From positions 1 to 16,524 of the forward strand of contig JBAYVV010000086.1 of the NCBI GenBank assembly GCA_041674465.1: a stretch of DNA of 16,524 bases. Reading direction: 5' to 3'. The position numbers and the translations under genes were made by a program. The notes below the pieces were generated by a model that did not search any database, had not been told where the DNA came from, and saw nothing but the letters and a program-made list of their open reading frames with translations. Shown here piece by piece: positions 8,285 through 15,082 of this stretch. This stretch comes from JACRAR01 sp041674465 (GTDB taxonomy: Bacteria > Pseudomonadota > Gammaproteobacteria > Burkholderiales > Rhodocyclaceae). Position 1 is the stretch's first letter. Every line of letters starts with the position of its first letter.

Positions 8285-8919
8285 GGGGGGCGTCGGCTGC
8301 GCTGCGCATCCGGCCAGCAGGCAACATGCCCCGGCGATCGCGCACGCATACGCTGGAAATCCTGTTGAAACTATGGCTGGCCTCGCGCGCTCTATCAGTC
8401 GGAAATGCAGTTTAACATTCAGTCTGAGCGGTCGATCACGCTCCTGTAGGGCAAAGGGTTTGATTAAAACTATTGGCCTGGAGAATGCGCGAAAAGCTGT
8501 CTATGTCTCTTAATCCGGATTCCAGTGTGGTCGAGATCAGGGAATAGTGTGTTGCTTCACTTCTTGCTGGCGCGAATGGCAGCTGTGGAATCACAATGCA
8601 GACTCGTCACTCAATTAAAGGCGACAGGCGGTTAAGTGCCCAAGCTGCCCGTCATATTCCTACATAGCTGCCGTTCGGTGAGGCCCCATACTGTTTATTT
8701 GGGTTACTCCATTCCGGCCGTTCGCGAACTCCGGCTGCCAGCAAGGAGCAGTCATACGCTCTGCTGCCGGGAATGACGGCAAACGGGTGAACACCAGCCG
8801 CTCAATTTATGCAGCATAAATAATCAGCCTAGCTGCGCTGAGCGTCAGCTTCCCAAATTTCCCACCGGCAACCTCGACCCACAAGAGACTGTCGAGCATT
8901 TCCGGCCTATGTCTGCAAT

Positions 8920-8929
8920 ACCGTACGGT
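8920..8929. promoter_or_regulatory. 10-bp perfect palindrome upstream of pad promoter
   Basis: ACCGTACGGT lies 22 bp upstream of the -35 element, a typical place for an activator site. Its half-site ACCGT also forms the inverted repeat at 584-599, though with different spacing. Function is a guess. Confidence 0.25.
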
Positions 8930-8951
8930 TGCGGCCATAAAATGAAAAGTG

Positions 8952-8980
8952 TTGACTAATTCCCCAATCTTTCAAATAAT
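8952..8980 (+). promoter_or_regulatory. Sigma-70 promoter for the padBCD-like operon
   Basis: TTGACT (8952-8957), a 17-bp spacer and AATAAT (8975-8980) are each 5/6 to consensus with ideal spacing, in an AT-rich island. The transcription start would be near 8987, giving a leader of about 200 nt. It is the best promoter in the window and points at the molybdoenzyme gene. Confidence 0.6.
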
Positions 8981-8997
8981 GGCACATAATAGTTTAG

Positions 8998-9014
8998 ACA
9001 TGAAATATCCATGT
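8998..9014. promoter_or_regulatory. Inverted repeat just downstream of predicted transcription start
   Basis: ACATG-AAATATC-CATGT: 5-bp perfect arms with a 7-nt AT-rich centre, some 10-25 bp after the predicted +1. This position would suit a repressor, for example of the TetR or MarR type. It is an inference from position and symmetry only. Confidence 0.3.
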
Positions 9015-9177
9015 TTGTTGTATTGCTGCTTGATTAATCGATTTGTCCTGCTTGGCCGTTTCCCGCAGGAACGCCATACGTAATTGCAATCTGGCAGCAG
9101 CGCCGATTGGGAATCCATAAGCACAACATGAAACTTTGTTTGCCGTATCGATCAGCAACAACCAAATTGAATTTCAG

Positions 9178-9183
9178 AGGAGG
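9178..9183 (+). promoter_or_regulatory. Strong ribosome-binding site that fixes the padB start
   Basis: AGGAGG lies 6 nt before the GTG at 9190. An ATG at 9188-9190 shares a base with this GTG but is followed at once by TGA (ATGTGA), so GTG is the productive start. An in-frame ATG at 9136 has no comparable site. Confidence 0.8.
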
Positions 9184-9189
9184 AACGAT

Positions 9190-11817
9190 GTGAGCAACCT
9201 ACAATCCAAGCAGAACTCCTTGAAGCAGGGGAAATGGATCAAGTCGACCTGCAAGATGTGCCTGCACTCCTGTTCAACTCAGGTGCATGTGACCGACGAT
9301 GGCGTTATCAACAAGATCGAAGGTGACCCAACCAATCCATCGAATGCCGGCAAGCTGTGTCCCAAGGGCAATGCCGGCATCATGCGTCACTACGATCTTC
9401 AGCGCTTCAAGCAGCCATTGCGCCGAACCAATCCGGTCAAGGGACCTGGTATTGATCCGAAGTGGGAGCCAATCAGCTGGGAAGAGGCCTTTGAAATTAC
9501 GGCGCGCGAAATCAAGAAATCGCTTGATGAAGATCCGCGCAAGATCATGCCTTCGCTGGAGGATTTCCAGAAGATGCATATCTGGAATTGGCCGCTGGCA
9601 CTCGGAACCCGCAACTTCTATCAGTCCGGCGGCACTATGTGCGGAGGTGCCTACCATCCGCTCAACGGTTACGTTCATTCCACCTTCGGCGCAGTCAACG
9701 ATGCCAGGCATTGCAATTACTGGATCAGCAATGGCGCTGGCGACGGCTTCTCCTCCCATTTGCACGCGGCGGCAGCGTCGCACTGGGTAGCCAAGGCGCG
9801 CGTCGAGCGTGGCATGAAAGTGGTCGCTGTTGAGCCGCGCATGTCCATCGCTGGCGCCAAGGCCGAAGAGTGGGTACCGATTCGTCCAGCCACAGACCGC
9901 CACTTCGCGATGAGCATGAGCCATGTCCTGGTGGAAGAGGGATTGTGCGATTACGTGTTCCTGCGCAAGGACACCAACGCACCCTACTTGGTGGGCCCCG
10001 ATCAGTACTTCGTGCGCGACGCAGAGAAGCAGATCTATGTCTGGGACACCGCGTCCAACAGCGCCAAGCCGTGGAACGATGCGACGCTGAAGAACGAAAA
10101 TCTCGCACTGGACGGAGAGTACGTTGTCAATGGCGTGAAATGTCGGCCCGCTTTCCAGGTCTACAAGGACATTCTCAAGGATGCTTCTCCGGAGGCAATG
10201 GAGAAGATCACCACCGTACCCGCCGCGACCGTGCGCCGCATCGCGCGCGAATTTGCCAAGGAAGCACGCATCGGTGCAACCATCACCCTGCCCGACGGGC
10301 GTACCGTGCCGTTGCGTCCCGCCGCCTACAACTATTACCGCGGCGCCCAGGGACACAAGACCGGCATGATGACGAATCAGGCCTTTCAGTTGGTCAATAT
10401 GCTGATCGGGAACATCGACCATCCCGGCGGCCGCTGTGGCGTGACGCTTACCGACGGCTGCGTCGACAACAATCACTGCCAGCCCGGCGAATGCGGACAG
10501 ATGCTCGGCACGCCGCATCAACTCGGTCCCATGCCGGCCTTTTCGTGGCCGCCCAACGAGTATCACCTGGCCGGCTTTTTCCCGGTCGGCGTCCACCCCC
10601 CGCACCTCAACATGCTCTCCTTCCTGGAGCCGGAGAAGTACGGTTCCACTTTCAAGCCCGACGTTCTGGTGAATTGCCATTCCAATCCAGTGTGGGCGAT
10701 CCAGGGACCGCGCGACAAGTGGTTGCAATTCCTGCGCGAAATGCGTTTCATCGTCTGCGTCGATGTCATCCCGACCGAGATGACCGATTTCGCCGACATC
10801 ATTCTGCCTTCCAACGATTACCTGGAAACCTTCAACGGCACGATGATCGAACCGCCGTATACCGAAGGCATCTGTTTCCGTCAGCCCATCACGGCGCCCA
10901 TCTACGATACCAAGAGCGAAGAGGAAATCTTCTTCGAACTGTCCGAGCGTCTCGGCGTGCTGGACCAGTACAACGAAGTGATCAACATGATTCTGGGGTT
11001 TGTGCAGAAGCCGCACCTCATGCTTGAACCGGGAAAGAAATACACCGACCGCGACATCGCCGAACGTGTTGGACTGCTCTGGAACGACAAGCCGATCGAG
11101 TGGTACATGGAGCACGGCCACTCGTCCACCGAGCGCCGCCTCGACAAGCTCTACCGCCCGTGGGAAGGCATGCGCCTGCTGTTCTACATCGAAGACCTGG
11201 TGCATCAGCGCGAGACACTGCGCCAACAGTTTGACGACGCCAAAGTTCCGTTCCGCGACGAGTGGCCGTTTGACGACTACCAGCCGCTGCCGACCACGGT
11301 GCTCGATCCGATTCATCTCGAACCGAAGGAATACAACCTCTACGCCATTACCTTCAAGGACATCCAGATGAACTTCGGCGAGGGCCTCAGCAATCCCTGG
11401 CTCAAGGACATCACCTACCGCGACCCGGTGCATACCGGCTTGCTGCTGAATAGTGGCACGGCGCAGAAACTGGGCTTCGCAGACGGCGACATCGTCCTGG
11501 TCGAATCGCCCTATGGCCGCCTCTATGGCCGGCTTACCACGACTGAAGCGATGCATCACGAAACCTTGGGCGTCTCCAACTCGCTGTCTCGCACCAAGAA
11601 CGAGAACCGCTCAGTGCTCATGTCGGGCGGACATTTCAACGACATGCTTCCCTATGACATGAGCAATACCGATGGTGCGACCGGTCAGCCCGAAACAAGT
11701 TGCCGGGTGAAGCTCACGAAACTCAAAGACTGGCCCGATTTCCTCAAACAGGGCTCGACCGTCTATGACTTTGTCGACTCAATCCGGAAGGCCGAGGTCA
11801 AGGGAGGACAACACTAA
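9190..11817 (+). CDS. padB: Molybdopterin oxidoreductase, probable phenylacetyl-CoA:acceptor oxidoreductase large subunit PadB
   Basis: 875 residues of the DMSO-reductase family. A [4Fe-4S] site lies at the N-terminus (C21-x2-C24-x3-C28-x28-C57, with LCPKG). A bis-MGD core follows, and Cys151 in SGGTMCGGAYHP is a likely molybdenum ligand as in Psr/Phs-type enzymes. The C-terminal dinucleotide-binding domain starts around residue 710. There is no twin-arginine leader, so the subunit should be cytoplasmic, as required for a CoA-thioester substrate. PadB of Thauera and Aromatoleum is part of a membrane-bound enzyme that oxidises phenylacetyl-CoA to phenylglyoxylate, releasing CoA and reducing quinone. 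Pad identity rests on overall resemblance, the padC-padD order and the nearby iorAB. Another Psr/Ttr-like oxidoreductase remains possible. The stop overlaps the padC start by 1 bp (TAATG). Confidence 0.7.
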   Translation: MSNLQSKQNSLKQGKWIKSTCKMCLHSCSTQVHVTDDGVINKIEGDPTNPSNAGKLCPKGNAGIMRHYDLQRFKQPLRRTNPVKGPGIDPKWEPISWEEAFEITAREIKKSLDEDPRKIMPSLEDFQKMHIWNWPLALGTRNFYQSGGTMCGGAYHPLNGYVHSTFGAVNDARHCNYWISNGAGDGFSSHLHAAAASHWVAKARVERGMKVVAVEPRMSIAGAKAEEWVPIRPATDRHFAMSMSHVLVEEGLCDYVFLRKDTNAPYLVGPDQYFVRDAEKQIYVWDTASNSAKPWNDATLKNENLALDGEYVVNGVKCRPAFQVYKDILKDASPEAMEKITTVPAATVRRIAREFAKEARIGATITLPDGRTVPLRPAAYNYYRGAQGHKTGMMTNQAFQLVNMLIGNIDHPGGRCGVTLTDGCVDNNHCQPGECGQMLGTPHQLGPMPAFSWPPNEYHLAGFFPVGVHPPHLNMLSFLEPEKYGSTFKPDVLVNCHSNPVWAIQGPRDKWLQFLREMRFIVCVDVIPTEMTDFADIILPSNDYLETFNGTMIEPPYTEGICFRQPITAPIYDTKSEEEIFFELSERLGVLDQYNEVINMILGFVQKPHLMLEPGKKYTDRDIAERVGLLWNDKPIEWYMEHGHSSTERRLDKLYRPWEGMRLLFYIEDLVHQRETLRQQFDDAKVPFRDEWPFDDYQPLPTTVLDPIHLEPKEYNLYAITFKDIQMNFGEGLSNPWLKDITYRDPVHTGLLLNSGTAQKLGFADGDIVLVESPYGRLYGRLTTTEAMHHETLGVSNSLSRTKNENRSVLMSGGHFNDMLPYDMSNTDGATGQPETSCRVKLTKLKDWPDFLKQGSTVYDFVDSIRKAEVKGGQH

Positions 11818-12431
11818 TGGCTAAATTGGGAATGGTCTTTGACCTCAAGGCCTGCATTGGCTGCAACGCCTGCGTGGTGGCCTGCAAACAGGAAAATTCC
11901 GTGCCGGATGGGGTGTTCTTTACCCGCACGCTGAGTCACGAATACGGTGAGTATCCGGGCGTCAAGCGGGTGTACATTCCGACGATCTGCAATCAGTGCG
12001 AGGACGCGCCGTGCGAGAAGGTATGCCCAAGCGGTGCCACATACACGCGCGCCGACGGCATCGTTATGGTGGATGACCAGAAGTGCATCGGTTGCAGCAG
12101 TTGCGCGGTGGCCTGTCCCTACGACATGCGCACCATGCTGACCAAGGACGCGCTGACCACAGGCCTGTTCGGGACGGGGGAACTCACCCCGTTCGAGCAG
12201 CAGGGCTATGGCCGCTACACGGCGGGAACTGCGGTCAAGTGCGACTTCTGCAGCGAGCGTGTTGACGCCGGTCTCAAACCCGCTTGCGTGGCCACTTGCC
12301 CGACCGACGCCAGAATATTCGGCGACCTGGATGACCCGAACAGCGCTCCCAGTGTGATGATCCGCGAGCGCAACGGCCGTCAGCCGTTACCGGAAAAGAA
12401 CACCAAGCCAAAGGTCTACTACGTCGATTGA
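11817..12431 (+). CDS. padC: Four-cluster ferredoxin-type subunit, probable PadC
   Basis: 204 residues with 16 cysteines arranged as four [4Fe-4S] sites: C13/16/19/23, C58/61/66/70, C90/93/96/100 and C142/145/157/161. This is the electron-transfer subunit pattern of DmsB, PsrB and TtrB relatives. It should carry electrons from the molybdenum subunit to the membrane anchor on the cytoplasmic face; no signal peptide is present. The ATG overlaps the padB stop by one base, and GGGAGG sits 9 nt upstream, so the two are translationally coupled. Function as PadC follows from its neighbours; the sequence alone says only Fe-S subunit of a molybdoenzyme. Confidence 0.75.
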   Translation: MAKLGMVFDLKACIGCNACVVACKQENSVPDGVFFTRTLSHEYGEYPGVKRVYIPTICNQCEDAPCEKVCPSGATYTRADGIVMVDDQKCIGCSSCAVACPYDMRTMLTKDALTTGLFGTGELTPFEQQGYGRYTAGTAVKCDFCSERVDAGLKPACVATCPTDARIFGDLDDPNSAPSVMIRERNGRQPLPEKNTKPKVYYVD

Positions 12432-12471
12432 ACGCGGCAATTAACGATCAACTATTTAGGGTGGGACGACG

Positions 12472-13392
12472 ATGATACAAACGAGTACTGGCCTGGTCGG
12501 CAACTCCTTCAAACTGGGTTACCGCTTTCAGCGTTATTGGGATACCTCGATGGCCATTGCCTTCTTCTCCGCAGAAGTCGGTACGGGTCTGTTCCTGGTG
12601 TCGTTTTATTTCGACTTGCTTTCCGGCATGATTCTCGGGCTGGCGATCACGGGCACGTTGAAGCCTTACTTCCATTTGGCCCATATGGGCGTTCCGGATA
12701 GGTCCTGGCGGGCGATCCTGCGACCGGATCGTTCCTGGATCAGTCGTGGCGCCATCTCCATCGGTTTGCTGATCGGCTTTGGCGCGCTGCACATCATTAA
12801 TCGCAGCTTCGGTCTCGAGGCCACCCTCGGACTCCCCGCGGCGGCGGGTCAAGCGATCGCCTATCTGGCGGTGGCGGGCGCCCTGGTCGTGATGTGCTAC
12901 CAGGGTATGGCCATGTCTGACTCCGAGGCTTTCACGTTGTGGGCCAGCCCGCTGGTGCCGGTAGCAAGCTTTTGCTACGCGCTGACAGCCGGAGTCTTGG
13001 CCACGCTTGCCGTGGGCTGGGGCGTGCTGAGCGAGGGGCAGCGCGCTACGCTATCGACAGTGGCGCTGACGATGCTTCTGATCGATCTGGCGGTTGTCCT
13101 CGGCATCCTCCTCCACGCCAGGGGCAAGTCCAAGGGCGGTGCGTTTTCCGTTGAGCTGCTGGTGAGGGGCGAGTTTGCGGCCAGCTTCCGCAATCAGGTC
13201 GTGATTCTTGGCCTGGTGTTGCCGGTGGCGCTCCTTGCTGTCGCAGGTTCGGTGCGCTTGGTGGAATTGTTCGCCTTGTTGGCGATGCTGATCGGCTTTT
13301 TCTTTTTTCGCACGCTCATGTTCAAGGCGGCTGTTTTCGAACCGATTACCCACGATCTGGCGGGCAGTATCGGTTTGCCCTCCGCACGCTAA
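12472..13392 (+). CDS. padD: NrfD/PsrC-like membrane anchor, probable PadD
   Basis: 306 residues with about eight hydrophobic segments (roughly 27-50, 51-66, 93-110, 127-145, 158-183, 194-214, 240-258, 263-285). The motif RSWISRG (88-93 region) and the KPYFHLAHMG stretch before it are typical of NrfD/PsrC subunits. These bind quinone and pass electrons without heme. Here it would anchor PadBC and reduce quinone with electrons from phenylacetyl-CoA. The ATG follows the padC stop by 40 bp, with a GGGTGGGA purine run upstream. The stop at 13390-13392 is immediately followed by a 13-bp tandem repeat array. Confidence 0.75.
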   Translation: MIQTSTGLVGNSFKLGYRFQRYWDTSMAIAFFSAEVGTGLFLVSFYFDLLSGMILGLAITGTLKPYFHLAHMGVPDRSWRAILRPDRSWISRGAISIGLLIGFGALHIINRSFGLEATLGLPAAAGQAIAYLAVAGALVVMCYQGMAMSDSEAFTLWASPLVPVASFCYALTAGVLATLAVGWGVLSEGQRATLSTVALTMLLIDLAVVLGILLHARGKSKGGAFSVELLVRGEFAASFRNQVVILGLVLPVALLAVAGSVRLVELFALLAMLIGFFFFRTLMFKAAVFEPITHDLAGSIGLPSAR

Positions 13393-13457
13393 GTTGCCTG
13401 AACTTGTTGCCTGAACTTGTTGCCTGAACTTGTTGCCTGAACTTGTTGCCTGAACTT
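13393..13457. repeat. Five perfect tandem copies of a 13-bp unit
   Basis: GTTGCCTGAACTT is repeated five times without a mismatch (13393-13405, 13406-13418, 13419-13431, 13432-13444, 13445-13457), starting on the base after the padD stop codon. The unit length is not a multiple of three and each copy holds a TGA, so it is not coding. The first copy with the preceding AA reads AAGTT-GCCTG-AACTT, an inverted repeat. Perfect identity suggests recent slippage expansion. Confidence 0.95.
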
Positions 13458-13483
13458 CGCGCCTGGAATTCGAACCAGGCGCG
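13458..13483. terminator. Strong hairpin between convergent padD and iorB
   Basis: CGCGCCTGG-AATTCGAA-CCAGGCGCG: a perfect 9-bp GC-rich stem with an 8-nt loop, starting right after the tandem repeats. It lies 31 bp from the end of iorB. No T-tract follows on either strand, so it may be an imperfect bidirectional terminator or an mRNA 3'-end stabiliser. Confidence 0.55.
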
Positions 13484-13514
13484 GCACCAGAAAGAGGGGC
13501 GCAGTATGGCCGCT

Positions 13515-15053
13515 TCAGGCGGGATTGAAGCAGCGCTCGAGTTCCAGTTCGAGGCTTGCGCAGGTTTCGTCTGCCAAGGCTGCCTCGCGTAACTGTCTTA
13601 CGCGCTCTGCTGCATTGGTCTGGCCAGCGAGCTGTCGGGCCGCCTCAAGCACGCGACGAAACTTGCCGTTGCCGCGGGCATGCGTGTCGCCATAACCCTT
13701 GACCAAGCGTCGACAATTCAGGATTTCAACCGCCAGCGCATAGTCCTGCTCCACGGTGCGGCTGGCTTGTTCAATCCAGTTGCGCGTCACTTCGGTCTCG
13801 ACCTGGTAACGCAAGGTCGAGCGACGGAAGCGGCGCATGCCGGCGGCCAGGTACAACATCAAGAAACCGCCCAACCGGGCGCTTTCGATACGCTTGCCGT
13901 GTGCGAAGTGGCGCTTGACCAATGCGGCAAACCAGCCTGAACGTTCCAGGTAGCGACCCAGTAAAACGGGGAGCGTGCCGCAGATTTCTTCCAGCCGAGG
14001 GTGGGTAAACTCGGTGGTGTACAGCAACTGCCCAGGCTTGACGCCTACCTCGCCGGCGATACGCCGGAATCTCTCAGCCCGGGTCTTGAGGTCGGCAACG
14101 CGAATCACGTCGTCGTAGCTCATGGCCGTTGCCAGGTGCCGTGCCGCTGCCTGGGTGAAAGCCCAGTCGCGGGTCGCCCCACCGTGCCTAGCGTCCGCCG
14201 CGTGCAACTCGGCGAGTCGCTGGAGATACTCGGCTGCGTAGTCGACATCCTGATAGTCGATCAACCGTCGCAGCCCGGCCAGGATCATCGGTTGAGCGCC
14301 GGCTGGAAAATGTTCGCGCAGCCTGCGCAGCAGCGCGTTGTCGCGCCCGGTCTCGGGCATCGGCGGCAAGGGACGAGAACGGTCGACCGGGGGCGGTGTG
14401 GCCGGTGCCCTGCTGGCAGCCTCGTAGGCGATGGCGAAAGCCTTAAGGCTGGCTTCAACGCCGAGCCCGCCGCGCCGGATGGTCGCTTCGAAATCCTCGC
14501 GCTTGAAAGGCAGAACCCCGGTACCGGCGAGGCCCCCGAACAGGGAAGCAGAGATGACGCTGCCCTGCTGTTCGGCCAGCGCCTGAAAATCCAGTCCGAT
14601 GAATTTGCGTGCGGCAATCTGCCCGGCCTCCAGAACCTTGTTGGGATCGGCGATGCCATTGCCCGGCGCCGCCTTCTCGGAAATGGCCAGGCTGCGGTGG
14701 GTCGAGGTGATCAGGGTGGTCCGGTCAGGCGTCACCAGGCCGCGTTGCATGGCACGGCCGGCTTCCATCAGTTCCGAGGCAATCACAATGTCCACATCGC
14801 CGGGCGTTGGTATCAGGGCCAGGATCGGCGGACTTCCTGAAGCCTCACTTGCCGATTCAGGCAACAGTTCCAGGTAGTTGATGGTGGCGCCGGTGCGCTG
14901 TGCAACACCGGGCACGGAAGTGGTTTGTGCCCACCAGCCACAATGCTCGCCGAGGTCGACAATCCAGTCAGCCAGGACGCCGCCGCCCTGGCCACCCATG
15001 GCCATGATGGCGATCTTGATCGGGGTCCCGGGATGGAGGGTGATTGTGTTCAT
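13515..15053 (-). CDS. iorB: Indolepyruvate:ferredoxin oxidoreductase beta subunit with C-terminal extension domain
   Basis: 513 residues from the ATG at 15053, which has AGGGA 7 nt upstream; an in-frame start at 15095 would overlap iorA. Residues 1 to about 200 are the 2-oxoacid:acceptor oxidoreductase gamma/beta domain, with MAMGGQGGG (17-25), TTSVPGVAQRTGATINY and SASLFGGLAGTGVLPF. Archaeal IorB is about 200 residues; here some 290 more follow (for example DVDYAAEYLQRLAEL and RRLVKGYGDTHARGNGKFRR), matching the extension of unknown function (DUF6537-type) in proteobacterial IorB. With IorA it oxidatively decarboxylates arylpyruvates to arylacetyl-CoA, reducing ferredoxin, in the cytoplasm. 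It lies 29 bp after iorA. Confidence 0.87.
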   Translation of the reverse strand: MNTITLHPGTPIKIAIMAMGGQGGGVLADWIVDLGEHCGWWAQTTSVPGVAQRTGATINYLELLPESASEASGSPPILALIPTPGDVDIVIASELMEAGRAMQRGLVTPDRTTLITSTHRSLAISEKAAPGNGIADPNKVLEAGQIAARKFIGLDFQALAEQQGSVISASLFGGLAGTGVLPFKREDFEATIRRGGLGVEASLKAFAIAYEAASRAPATPPPVDRSRPLPPMPETGRDNALLRRLREHFPAGAQPMILAGLRRLIDYQDVDYAAEYLQRLAELHAADARHGGATRDWAFTQAAARHLATAMSYDDVIRVADLKTRAERFRRIAGEVGVKPGQLLYTTEFTHPRLEEICGTLPVLLGRYLERSGWFAALVKRHFAHGKRIESARLGGFLMLYLAAGMRRFRRSTLRYQVETEVTRNWIEQASRTVEQDYALAVEILNCRRLVKGYGDTHARGNGKFRRVLEAARQLAGQTNAAERVRQLREAALADETCASLELELERCFNPA

Positions 15054-15082
15054 CGGAAAGTCCCTAGAGTTGAGAACAGGCC

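Larger units (their letters stand above)
8350..9189. other. Long intergenic region between divergent exporter and pad operons
   Basis: About 840 bp with no convincing protein gene on either strand. The left part (about 8500-8900) is GC-mixed, with an imperfect stem around 8731-8780 (CCGGCTGCC ... CTGCTGCCGG) and no recognisable product. The right part turns AT-rich and carries the promoter at 8952-8980, flanking palindromes and a leader of about 200 nt before the molybdoenzyme gene. A 27-codon ORF (9000-9083) in that leader has no ribosome-binding site. No clear promoter for the minus-strand exporter operon was found. Confidence 0.6.

Noticed and set aside
5769..8368. Long plus-strand frames (5769-7046 and 6830-8368) opposite the permease and outer-membrane-factor genes
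   Set aside because: Shadow frames of well-supported minus-strand genes; compositions are Gln/Arg/His-rich with no motif.
8731..8780. Imperfect stem around CCGGCTGCC ... CTGCTGCCGG as a possible small RNA or decayed mobile-element end
   Set aside because: Several mismatches and bulges, no promoter or T-tract, no matching partner repeat in the window.
9029..9042. A possible FNR box, TTGATTAATCGA
   Set aside because: Only one half-site fits; the second half does not match ATCAA at the required spacing.
9000..9083. A 27-codon leader ORF (MKYPCLLYCCLINRF...) before padB
   Set aside because: No ribosome-binding site, rare Cys-rich composition and no attenuator-like hairpin following it; kept only as a remote possibility.
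9274..11559. A 761-codon open frame antisense to the molybdoenzyme gene
   Set aside because: It lies wholly opposite a well-supported family gene, shows no recognisable domain, and is the kind of long shadow frame that GC-biased third positions produce.
13393..13457. The tandem repeats as a CRISPR array
   Set aside because: Units are 13 bp, directly abutting with no spacers, and no cas gene is near.
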